Of a stretch of 14,239 bases of DNA, positions 1 through 6,663 are shown one piece after another. Position 1 is the stretch's first letter. Each line of letters begins with the position of its first letter. The translations under genes were made by a program, and so were the position numbers. The notes beneath the pieces were generated by a model. The model was not told where the DNA came from and did not search any database. It was given only the letters and a program-made list of their open reading frames with translations. Origin of the DNA: a bacterium (GTDB taxonomy: Bacteria > Zixibacteria > MSB-5A5 > GN15 > FEB-12); assembly GCA_030612965.1 (NCBI GenBank), contig JAUWMW010000032.1:1-14239 (forward strand), written 5' to 3'.

Positions 1-20
1 GTATATTCCCTGCGCCAGTT

Positions 21-102
21 GCGAAAGTGGTGGAATTGGTAGACACGCTGGATTTAGGATCCAGTTCCGCGAGGAATGGGGGTTCGAATCCCCCCTTTCG
101 CA
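21..102 (+). tRNA. tRNA-Leu (anticodon UAG)
   Basis: The acceptor stem GCGAAAG (21-27) pairs with CTTTCGC (95-101), followed by discriminator A at 102. The anticodon stem CTGGA (48-52) pairs with TCCAG (60-64) around the loop TTTAGGA, giving anticodon TAG at 55-57, which reads CUN leucine codons. The stretch between the anticodon stem and the T arm is long, as in class II tRNAs such as Leu, and the GGTTCGAATCC T-loop region is present at 81-91. The 3' CCA is not encoded (the genomic sequence continues CTA), so it would have to be added by tRNA nucleotidyltransferase. The gene lies 72 bases upstream of trigger factor. Confidence 0.96.
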
Positions 103-174
103 CTAAGAAATGCAGAATGCTAATGCTCGCGGTTCATCGTCATGGCTGCGGCTTCAAGATTGGAGTGAAACCGA

Positions 175-1452
175 GTGAAGGTTGAGGTTAAAGAACTCGA
201 AGGACTGATGCGCGAGGTCACGGTAAATCTTCCGGCCGAGACGGTGGAAAGCGCGTTGAAAAACAAGTTCGATGAAGTTCGCAAAGATACCCAGATCGAC
301 GGTTTTCGAAAAGGCAAAGTGCCGATGGATCGTATCCATTCAATGTATGGCGACGCTGTTCGCGCAGATGTCAGCGAGGATCTGATCCGCACTACGTATC
401 CGGAAGCAGTGAAGCAGGAGACGCTACGAGTGGCCTCGTATCCCAACATCGTCAAGGCCGGCTACAACGATGATGGCGGCGGCTTCAGCTATACGGCCAA
501 TGTGGAAGTGTATCCACAGGTTGATAATGTGGTCTATGACGATCTGAAGGTCACTGTTGAAGAGATTGAGGTCAAAGACGCCGATGTCGATGAGTTCGTG
601 GAAGGACTGCGCAAGCGGTTCTCCGATCTTAGTTCGGTCGACCGTGAGGCCGGAGCGACCGATGTGGTGGTGGCTGATCTCAAGAAGCTCCACGATCCAT
701 CACTGGTTCTGACCGGCGACAGCTTCGCCGATCAGGAGATCGACCTGGCCAATCCGGTTACGGTGCGGGAGTTCAGGGAGCAGTTGACCGGCGCCAAGTC
801 CGGTGATGAAACCGAAATCGAAGTCAACTATCCCAAGGACTATCCCGACGCCACCTTCGCCGGCGCCACGGTGAAGTACCTCTGCCAGGTCAAACAGGTC
901 AAAGAACGCATCCTGCCGGAGTTCAATGACGCCTTTGCCAAGCAGACCGGACAGGCGGAGACCGCCCTGGAACTGCGCATGCAGATTCGTGATGAGCTCA
1001 AAGCTCGGTTGGTCCAGGATCAGAACCGCGCAAAGCGGAGTCAGATCATAGGGCAAATCGGCAGCAAGAACGAGATCCCGATCCCTGAAGGTCTGGTTAA
1101 CGAGTACCTCAACAATATAGTTGAGGACTTCAAGAAACGTTATGAAGATACCGACGAAGAGGAAGTTCGTCGTTCCTACCATGATGTCGGCATCGGGACC
1201 ATCCGCTGGAACATTCTGTTTAACCACCTCGCCGCTCAGGAAAATATCGAAGTCCTGCCGTCAGATATCGAAGAACGAATCAAGAGGTTTGCCGATAACT
1301 ATAAGATGAGCATGGAACAAGCCAAGGAAGCGCTCAACCAGTCCGGATCGATTGCGGATATCCGTGACTCGATCCTGGAAGAGAAAGTGCTTGATTTCCT
1401 GGTTGACAAAGCCAAGGTTATTACTCAAGAGAAGCAGACAACGAAGGCATAG
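175..1452 (+). CDS. tig: Trigger factor, ribosome-associated chaperone
   Basis: Trigger factor binds the ribosome exit tunnel and shields nascent chains in the cytosol. The 425-residue length fits the family (about 430). The ribosome-docking signature GFRKGKVP is at residues 43-50, the same place as in E. coli. The N-terminal domain is about residues 1-115, an FKBP-like region about 150-245, and a long helical C-terminal domain follows with repeated charged helices (about 245-425). The GTG start at 175 is chosen because GGAGTGA lies at 162-168, six bases upstream, and the N-terminus MKVEVKELEG matches the family. The FKBP-like region is diverged: the usual acidic GxxFxGG-type catalytic stretch is not recognisable, so prolyl isomerase activity may be weak or absent. 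clpP starts 25 bases after the stop, suggesting one transcript for tig-clpP-clpX. Confidence 0.96.
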   Translation: MKVEVKELEGLMREVTVNLPAETVESALKNKFDEVRKDTQIDGFRKGKVPMDRIHSMYGDAVRADVSEDLIRTTYPEAVKQETLRVASYPNIVKAGYNDDGGGFSYTANVEVYPQVDNVVYDDLKVTVEEIEVKDADVDEFVEGLRKRFSDLSSVDREAGATDVVVADLKKLHDPSLVLTGDSFADQEIDLANPVTVREFREQLTGAKSGDETEIEVNYPKDYPDATFAGATVKYLCQVKQVKERILPEFNDAFAKQTGQAETALELRMQIRDELKARLVQDQNRAKRSQIIGQIGSKNEIPIPEGLVNEYLNNIVEDFKKRYEDTDEEEVRRSYHDVGIGTIRWNILFNHLAAQENIEVLPSDIEERIKRFADNYKMSMEQAKEALNQSGSIADIRDSILEEKVLDFLVDKAKVITQEKQTTKA

Positions 1453-1477
1453 CACTGTTAGATTTAGGGAAGACCTG

Positions 1478-2092
1478 ATGGGCGACAATATTAGTTCAAA
1501 TCACCTGGTACCAATGGTAGTGGAGCAGACAGGGCGCGGCGAACGCGCCTATGACATTTTCTCCCGACTGCTGAAGGACAGAATCATCTTTATCGGCACA
1601 CCGATCGAGGATCAGATGGCCAGTCTGGTCATTGCCCAGATGCTGTTTCTGGAGGCCGAGGACCCGGACAAGGACATTTTTGTTTATATCAACTCACCGG
1701 GTGGTTCTGTCACAGCCGGGATGGCTATTTATGACACCATGCAGTTTATCAAACCGGATGTCGCCACGACTTGTATGGGAATCGCGGCATCCATGGGCGC
1801 TTTTCTGCTGGCGGCCGGGACCAAAGGGAAGCGGGCCGCCCTGCCCAACAGCCGCGTGATGATTCACCAGCCGATGGCCGGCGCACAAGGACAGGTATCC
1901 GATATCGTTATCATGTCTGAAGAGTTCGCCAAGACCAAGAAACGTCTAAATGAATTGTTTGTGAAACATACCGGTCAGCCGCTTGAGGTGGTGGAGAAGG
2001 ACACCGACCGTAACTTCTTCATGGCTCCAGACGAAGCCAAAGAATACGGTTTGATTGACAAAGTCTACGACTTCGACCGTGAAAAGAAGTAG
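1478..2092 (+). CDS. clpP: ATP-dependent Clp protease proteolytic subunit ClpP
   Basis: ClpP forms the barrel-shaped serine peptidase that degrades proteins unfolded by ClpX or ClpA/C. At 204 residues it has normal family length. The ATG at 1478 is chosen over an upstream in-frame start at 1352 (which would overlap tig by about 100 bases) because AGGGA precedes it at 1466-1470 and VPMVVEQTGRGERAYDI then sits where it does in E. coli ClpP. The nucleophile is Ser105 in GIAASMGAF and the general base is His130 in VMIHQP, 25 residues apart as in E. coli. The third residue is odd. Aligning DTDRNFF with the E. coli DTERDRF segment puts Asn179 (codon AAC) where catalytic Asp185 is expected. A comparable Asn is known in Listeria ClpP1. 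The YINSPGG oxyanion region (residues 70-76) is intact. Confidence 0.97.
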   Translation: MGDNISSNHLVPMVVEQTGRGERAYDIFSRLLKDRIIFIGTPIEDQMASLVIAQMLFLEAEDPDKDIFVYINSPGGSVTAGMAIYDTMQFIKPDVATTCMGIAASMGAFLLAAGTKGKRAALPNSRVMIHQPMAGAQGQVSDIVIMSEEFAKTKKRLNELFVKHTGQPLEVVEKDTDRNFFMAPDEAKEYGLIDKVYDFDREKK

Positions 2093-2161
2093 GAGATCGT
2101 CGGCATTTGTGTCATCGATCGACTCGCACAAGCTGGACTAATAGGTTTGTCATAGGAAGCC

Positions 2162-3442
2162 ATGCCAAAGAAAAACGACCAGATCAGAGTTCCACGCCGT
2201 TGTTCGTTTTGCGGAAAACCGGCGGGACAGGTTCGCCGCCTCTTTTCCGGCTATGAGTCATTCATTTGTGATGAGTGTGTTGAGCTCTGTAACGACTTGT
2301 TGCAGAGTGCGCCGGAGGCGGGTGTCCAGGAGGAGATCGTCGGTATTCCGGTGCCGGCGGAGATCAAGAACTTCCTCGACCAATACGTAATTGGGCAGGA
2401 ACAGGCCAAGAAGACTGTCGCGGTGGCGGTCTACAATCATTACAAACGGATCAACGCTCAAGCTAAGATACAACTGAGCGACAAGGAGTCGAAGTCCGCC
2501 GATATCGAGTTAGAGAAGTCCAACATCCTCCTGCTCGGTCCTACCGGTACCGGCAAGACGCTCATTGCGCGCACGCTGGCCAAGTTTCTCAAAGTGCCGT
2601 TTACAATTGCCGACGCCACCGTTCTCACCGAGGCCGGTTATGTGGGCGAGGATGTTGAGAACATCCTGGTCCGGCTTTATCAAGCGGCCAATTTCAACCA
2701 GTTGCAGACCGAGCGTGGTATTATCTATATCGATGAGTTGGACAAGATTTCCCGCAAAGAGGGCAACCCGTCGATCACGCGTGACGTCTCCGGCGAAGGG
2801 GTGCAGCAGGGACTGTTGAAAATCCTCGAAGGAACGGTGGCCAATATCCCACCGAAGGGCGGGCGCAAACATCCTGAGCAGGCGTTTGTACAGATCAACA
2901 CATCAAATATCCTCTTCATCTGCGGTGGCGCCTTCGACGGCCTGGAGCAGATGGTGGCACGTCGGATCGGCAAGAAAACGATGGGCTTTGAGTCCGAGCA
3001 GCGCTATATCAAAAAGGACTCGGCTGAAATCCTTGATCACGTACTGCCGGTCGATCTAATCAGCTACGGTCTGATTCCGGAGTTGGTCGGGCGGTTGCCG
3101 GTCATGGCGCCGTTGAAGGAACTGGATGAAGCCGCCCTCATGAGTATCCTGACGGAACCGAAAAACGCGCTGACCAAGCAGTTCACGCGGTTGTTCGAGA
3201 TGGAGGGAGTCAAGCTAAGCTTTGAACAGAAGGCTCTGGAGGCTGCTGTGAAGATCGCCCTGGAGCGAAAGACCGGCGCTCGCGCCCTTCGCTCTATCCT
3301 TGAAAAAGCCATGCTGGACATCATGTATGATGTTCCGTCGATGCCTGAAGTAGCCGAAGTGGTCATCAGCGCCGAAACCGTCAAGGACGGCGCTAAGCCG
3401 AAGATCACCACCCACGCCAAGGACAAGAAAAAGGCGGGCTGA
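2162..3442 (+). CDS. clpX: ATP-dependent Clp protease ATP-binding subunit ClpX
   Basis: ClpX is a AAA+ unfoldase hexamer that selects substrates and threads them into ClpP. At 426 residues it is full length. The N-terminal zinc domain has Cys14, Cys17, Cys36 and Cys39. Walker A GPTGTGKT is at 126-133, pore-1 loop GYVG at 159-162, Walker B IIYIDELD at 187-194, the RKH pore loop at 235-237, and sensor-2 GARALRSILE at 372-381. The ClpP-docking loop, IGF in most ClpX proteins, reads MGF (274-276). The start ATG 2162 has AGGAAG at 2154-2159. The gene follows clpP by 69 bases, consistent with co-expression of partner subunits. Confidence 0.98.
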   Translation: MPKKNDQIRVPRRCSFCGKPAGQVRRLFSGYESFICDECVELCNDLLQSAPEAGVQEEIVGIPVPAEIKNFLDQYVIGQEQAKKTVAVAVYNHYKRINAQAKIQLSDKESKSADIELEKSNILLLGPTGTGKTLIARTLAKFLKVPFTIADATVLTEAGYVGEDVENILVRLYQAANFNQLQTERGIIYIDELDKISRKEGNPSITRDVSGEGVQQGLLKILEGTVANIPPKGGRKHPEQAFVQINTSNILFICGGAFDGLEQMVARRIGKKTMGFESEQRYIKKDSAEILDHVLPVDLISYGLIPELVGRLPVMAPLKELDEAALMSILTEPKNALTKQFTRLFEMEGVKLSFEQKALEAAVKIALERKTGARALRSILEKAMLDIMYDVPSMPEVAEVVISAETVKDGAKPKITTHAKDKKKAG

Positions 3443-3483
3443 GCGTCGGCCCCGCTGACCTCGTCCAACTGACCGTCTAAGTT

Positions 3484-3527
3484 TCACAGTTCCCTCTGAT
3501 TGTGTCATTCCAATCAGAGCCCTGTGA
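3484..3527 (+). terminator. Strong hairpin 42 bases after clpX, possible terminator
   Basis: CTCTGATTG (3494-3502) pairs perfectly with CAATCAGAG (3511-3519) around an 8-base loop. An outer helix TCACAG (3484-3489) pairs with CTGTGA (3522-3527) across a small internal loop. There is no T tract afterwards, so it is not a classic intrinsic terminator. It may end or stabilise the clp transcript, or be the first element of the downstream leader. Confidence 0.4.
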
Positions 3528-3727
3528 TCCTGACTCCTCCAACGTCGGCACCGTGGGGGTCGACCTGCAAGACTGACACAGGCAGATTTACGAAAGTGCA
3601 AAACCGTCGATCTGCCAAGACCACGACGCTTATCTCACGTCGTTTCGCGGAAACGATACAAAAGCGCCGGCAAAGGTCGGTATCATTCCGAATACCGGCA
3701 GGGCAATATCCACGACAATCGCAGGGC

Positions 3728-3756
3728 TTGACAAGACCGCTCTCCTGATCGACATT
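3728..3756 (+). promoter_or_regulatory. Candidate sigma-70-like promoter for the methyl-transfer operon
   Basis: A perfect TTGACA box lies at 3728-3733. With a 17-base spacer the -10 position is GACATT (3751-3756), which matches TATAAT at only three of six positions. Transcription would start near 3763 and give a leader of about 64 bases containing the 3772-3803 hairpin. The perfect -35 makes it worth listing; the poor -10 keeps confidence low. Confidence 0.3.
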
Positions 3757-3771
3757 GCAGCAAACACAAAC

Positions 3772-3803
3772 GCTGTGACCGCAACGTCTGTTATGGTCAC
3801 GGC
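3772..3803 (+). promoter_or_regulatory. Leader hairpin just upstream of the ribosome site
   Basis: GCTGTGACC (3772-3780) pairs with GGTCACGGC (3795-3803) over nine base pairs with one G-U, around a 14-base loop. It ends 11 bases before the Shine-Dalgarno sequence of the methyltransferase gene, so it could affect ribosome access or mRNA stability. No ligand family is recognised. Confidence 0.35.
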
Positions 3804-3814
3804 CAATTCGGATA

Positions 3815-3826
3815 AGGAGATCTCCT
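3815..3826 (+). promoter_or_regulatory. Shine-Dalgarno sequence embedded in a perfect palindrome
   Basis: AAGGAG (3814-3819) lies seven bases before the GTG start at 3827 and decides that start. The same bases form the perfect 12-base palindrome AGGAGATCTCCT, ending right against the start codon. It could be a protein-binding dyad or an element for RNA dimerisation; as a hairpin it would have almost no loop. Confidence 0.6.
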
Positions 3827-5284
3827 GTGAGACCAACGGTACGATTTCTTTCCGATCAGCTTATTGAACAAATCATCGCCGAAGCCAGACAGTTGCTCTG
3901 CAAACTTGGAGTTGAGATTCATAACGATACTGTGCTCGCATTGCTCGGTGATCATTCGGCGCGGATCGACAACAGCGCACAACGTGCCTACTTTACGCCG
4001 GACATTATCGATCGCTCCCTGCAAGCCGCTCCGGATTCATTTCGTCTGTATAACTCGCTGGGGAACGAAGCTGTGGACCTGTCGGATATGAACGTCAACT
4101 TCACGCCCGGCTCATCGGCGATCAACATTCTGGATCACGAGTCGCAGCATTCGCGTCGTCCTACCAGTAAAGACTATGTCAAGTACACGAAACTGATGGC
4201 GTCACTGGAGCATATCGCCTCGCAGTCCACCGCTATGGTTCCCGGCGACGTCCACGAAATGATCTCCGACAGCTATCGTCTCTACCTCAGTCTGATGTTC
4301 TGTGAGAAACCGGTGGTCACGGGCGCCTTCACAATAGAGGCGTTCGAGATCATGAAGGAGTTGCAACTGGCCGTTCGCGGTTCCGAGAAGGAGTTGGCTG
4401 AGCGTCCCCTGACGATGTTCTCCTGCTGTCCGACGGCGCCACTCAAGTGGAGTAATGTCACCTCGCAGAACTTGATCGACTGTGCCAGGTATTCGATACC
4501 AGTGGAGTACATCTCGATGCCGTTGTCCGGGTTCATGGCGCCGATCACACTTGTGGGTTCGCTGGTGCAGCATACCGCCGAGACACTGAGCGGGCTGGCA
4601 ATCAGTCAACTGACCAACCCGGGCACGCCGGTGCTGTACGGCGGCTCGCCGGCCGTGTTCGACGTGCGCTACGAGACCACGCCGATGGGTGACATCGGTA
4701 CCATGATGATGGACTGCGCTTACAGCGAAATCGGCAAACATCTCGGTCTGCCGACTCAGGCCTACATCGGCCTCAGTGACGCCAAGCTGCTGGATGCTCA
4801 GGCCGGTTTTGAGACTTCGATGGGCGCCACGCTGGCGGCGCTGAGCGGCATCAACAACGTCTCCGGTCCGGGCATGCTCGATTTCGAGAGTTGCTTCAGC
4901 CTTGAGAAATTAGTCCTCGACAACGAGATCTGCGGCATGGTCAAGCGGATGGTAGGCGGTATCGAACCGAAAGAGGATTTCCCGTCACTGCCGCGCTTTG
5001 AAGAACTTTTGCGTGAGGGACATCTGCTCATATCGGAACACACTATGAAGTACCTCAAGGAAGAGGTTTACCTCCCCGGACCCACTATCGATCGCGCCAA
5101 TCGGTCACGGTGGCAAGAGGAAGGCAGCCGGACCCTGGGAGAGCGTGCGGCTGAACAGGTCGAGACCATGGTTGCGCAGCACCAGCCCGTCGGCTTGTCG
5201 GATACAGTGCTTAGCGATCTGACCTCCTTGATGGAAGCGGAAGCAAGGCGACACGGCATGTCCCGCTTGCCCGAGATACGTTAA
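3827..5284 (+). CDS. MttB-superfamily corrinoid-dependent methyltransferase (non-pyrrolysine type)
   Basis: Members move a methyl group from a methylated amine to the cobalt of a partner corrinoid protein. The founding member uses trimethylamine and pyrrolysine; MtgB relatives without pyrrolysine use glycine betaine or similar quaternary amines. The protein has 485 residues, a typical length, and reads as a TIM barrel. Family landmarks are VNFTPGSSAI (90-99), NPGTPVLYGG (264-273), SDAK (317-320), DAQAGFE (323-329) and EKLVLDNEICGMVKRMVGG (360-378). There is no in-frame TAG, so no pyrrolysine; the equivalent active-site segment reads AYIGLSDAK. The GTG start at 3827 is set by AAGGAG seven bases upstream. 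The stop overlaps the next start (TAATG). The partner corrinoid protein and homocysteine methyltransferase lie in the same operon, which points to feeding methionine synthesis rather than methanogenesis or acetogenesis. The substrate cannot be read from the sequence; glycine betaine is a guess by family. Confidence 0.88.
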   Translation: MRPTVRFLSDQLIEQIIAEARQLLCKLGVEIHNDTVLALLGDHSARIDNSAQRAYFTPDIIDRSLQAAPDSFRLYNSLGNEAVDLSDMNVNFTPGSSAINILDHESQHSRRPTSKDYVKYTKLMASLEHIASQSTAMVPGDVHEMISDSYRLYLSLMFCEKPVVTGAFTIEAFEIMKELQLAVRGSEKELAERPLTMFSCCPTAPLKWSNVTSQNLIDCARYSIPVEYISMPLSGFMAPITLVGSLVQHTAETLSGLAISQLTNPGTPVLYGGSPAVFDVRYETTPMGDIGTMMMDCAYSEIGKHLGLPTQAYIGLSDAKLLDAQAGFETSMGATLAALSGINNVSGPGMLDFESCFSLEKLVLDNEICGMVKRMVGGIEPKEDFPSLPRFEELLREGHLLISEHTMKYLKEEVYLPGPTIDRANRSRWQEEGSRTLGERAAEQVETMVAQHQPVGLSDTVLSDLTSLMEAEARRHGMSRLPEIR

Positions 5285-6024
5285 TGCGGCGTGTGATCGA
5301 CATCTCGGCAGAGCAGATCGCTCCCACGGTCGAGGAACTCCTTAATCAACAAGGCGTACCGCCAGGCGCTGTGCACGATGAGCCGACCCTGAGGGCGGCG
5401 CGCGAGGCAATTGCGCTATGGGGACATCTATCACAACCGATGGGTATCTTCGCAGAGATAGCTATCCACGACTTTGCACAGGTGTACATAGGTGACGGCC
5501 GCAACGAACCGGAAACGCCTTTGCCGAACATTTATCAACGCGCTGACGCCCTTGCTCTTTTTGCCGTAACAGTCGGCCATGATATCGAGCAGGAGATTCG
5601 TCGCTTGTTTGAGACGAACGAATTCCCACTCGGCGCGATGCTTGACGCGGCCGCCTCGGTCAGCGCGGAGAACGCTGCCGATATCGTTCAAGACAAAGTT
5701 CAGAAGCACCTAAGTGTCATTGGGCGATGGGACCGGTCTAAAGGAATCATGCCGTTCAGTCCCGGCTATTGCGGCTGGCACGTGAGCGGACAACGTGCTC
5801 TATTTGATACCCTGCACCCGGAGGAGATCGGTATCGAGTTGAGCGATAGCTATCTCATGCAGCCACTCAAGTCCATCAGCGGCCTGCTGGTGGCCGGGCC
5901 GAGAGACATCTTCCAGTTTGACGATGATTTCCCATTTTGCAGCGAATGTGCGACACACTCGTGTCGGGAGAGAATAATGTCAATAATCGAGAACCAGCCA
6001 AAGGCAGATACCAGGTGGGAATAA
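5284..6024 (+). CDS. Stand-alone MetH-type corrinoid reactivation (activation domain) protein
   Basis: In cobalamin-dependent methionine synthase the C-terminal activation domain binds S-adenosylmethionine and remethylates oxidised cob(II)alamin using a reduced flavodoxin or similar. This 246-residue protein appears to be that domain alone. FSPGYCGW (158-165) corresponds to the RxxxGY region that binds SAM in MetH. GIELSDSYLMQPLKSISGLL (183-202) matches the strand and helix that follow, where MetH has a methionine-proline-x-x-serine segment. The C-terminus carries a Cys cluster, Cys219, Cys222 and Cys227, not part of E. coli MetH, which might bind metal or act in redox. The ATG at 5284 overlaps the upstream TAA and has no strong ribosome site, so translation is probably coupled. 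The next gene also overlaps by one base. An alternative is a functional analogue of RamA-type activators, but no 4Fe-4S ferredoxin motif is present. Confidence 0.8.
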   Translation: MRRVIDISAEQIAPTVEELLNQQGVPPGAVHDEPTLRAAREAIALWGHLSQPMGIFAEIAIHDFAQVYIGDGRNEPETPLPNIYQRADALALFAVTVGHDIEQEIRRLFETNEFPLGAMLDAAASVSAENAADIVQDKVQKHLSVIGRWDRSKGIMPFSPGYCGWHVSGQRALFDTLHPEEIGIELSDSYLMQPLKSISGLLVAGPRDIFQFDDDFPFCSECATHSCRERIMSIIENQPKADTRWE

Positions 6025-6662
6025 TGGATACCCTTCAACGACTTTCAGAGAACATGCAAAAGGGCAACGCGGATCAGGTCGCGCGCCTGACGCAACAGGC
6101 GATCGATGAAGGTTGCGAGCCTAAGACGATCCTCGATGACGCGCTGGTTGGCGGCATGGCTGTCGTCGGCGAGAAATTCAAGAAACATGAGATATTCCTG
6201 CCGCACGTGCTCTTGGCCGCCAAGGCTATGCATGCCGGCATGGACCTTCTGAAGCCGCTGCTGGTGAAGGACGGGATACCTACCATCGGCAAAGTAGTGA
6301 CCGGCACGGTTCAGGGAGACTTGCATGATATCGGCAAGAACCTCGTCGGCATCATGCTCAAGGGGGCCGGGTTTGACGTCATAGACTTGGGTCGCGATGT
6401 ATCTCCAGAGAAGTTCCTCGATGCCGCCGTCAGTGAGAAGGCGAACGTCATCGGCATGTCGGCCCTGCTCACTACCACCATGCCGGTGATGAAGAAAGTG
6501 ATCGCGCTGGCGCATGAACGCAACGTCCGGAATCAACTCAAGTTCATTGTCGGCGGGGCACCCATGAGCAAAGAGTACGCACAGGAAATCGGTGCCGACG
6601 CGTACTGTTATGACGCCGTCAGCGCTGTCGAATCCGTAAAAAGGTTCATGGGAGCACACTGA
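6024..6662 (+). CDS. Corrinoid (B12)-binding methyl-carrier protein, MtgC/MttC/MetH-module type
   Basis: This 212-residue protein is the methyl shuttle between methyltransferases. The four-helix cap domain is about residues 1-85 (VGGMAVVGEKFKKHEIFLP at 42-60 is typical). The Rossmann-like B12 domain has GDLHDIGKN (98-106), where His101 is the lower axial cobalt ligand, then GMSALLTTTM (144-153) and the GG of IVGGAP (175-180). The ATG at 6024 is chosen because it overlaps the upstream TAA and is preceded by AGGTGGG (6013-6019); an open frame extends upstream to 5937, but that part overlaps the activation gene. Only one base separates its stop from the next ATG. It is expected to accept methyl from the MttB-like protein and donate it to homocysteine on the next gene product. 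Confidence 0.95.
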   Translation: MDTLQRLSENMQKGNADQVARLTQQAIDEGCEPKTILDDALVGGMAVVGEKFKKHEIFLPHVLLAAKAMHAGMDLLKPLLVKDGIPTIGKVVTGTVQGDLHDIGKNLVGIMLKGAGFDVIDLGRDVSPEKFLDAAVSEKANVIGMSALLTTTMPVMKKVIALAHERNVRNQLKFIVGGAPMSKEYAQEIGADAYCYDAVSAVESVKRFMGAH

Positions 6663-6663
6663 G

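Larger units (their letters stand above)
3443..3826 (+). other. Gene-free leader rich in hairpins before the methyltransferase operon
   Basis: This 384-base stretch has no convincing gene; the one open frame of about 82 codons inside it has no recognisable product or ribosome site. It holds several inverted repeats: 3484-3527 (see separate entry), GGCAGAT 3581-3587 with ATCTGCC 3610-3616, ACGACG 3623-3628 with CGTCGT 3638-3643, CGTTTC 3641-3646 with GAAACG 3650-3655, CGGTAT 3678-3683 with ATACCG 3692-3697, and 3772-3803. I looked for a cobalamin-riboswitch B12 box and for SAM or SAH riboswitch signatures and found none I could support. Confidence 0.6.

Noticed and set aside
1352..1477. A longer ClpP starting inside the trigger factor gene
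   Set aside because: The 42 extra residues are basic and unlike any ClpP N-terminus, they overlap tig out of frame, and the ATG at 1478 has its own ribosome site and matches the family start.
3484..3527. Classic Rho-independent terminator after clpX
   Set aside because: The stem is convincing but it is followed by CC and mixed sequence with no T tract, so only a tentative terminator is listed.
3500..3748. An 82-codon gene in the leader
   Set aside because: It lacks a ribosome site, has low-complexity composition with no recognisable domain, and overlaps multiple hairpins and the candidate promoter.
3443..3826. Cobalamin, SAM or SAH riboswitch in the operon leader
   Set aside because: No B12 box or other conserved core could be found by eye; only uncharacterised hairpins are visible.
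3827..5284. Pyrrolysine-containing trimethylamine methyltransferase
   Set aside because: The frame is open for 485 codons without an internal TAG and ends in TAA; no pyl genes are in the window.
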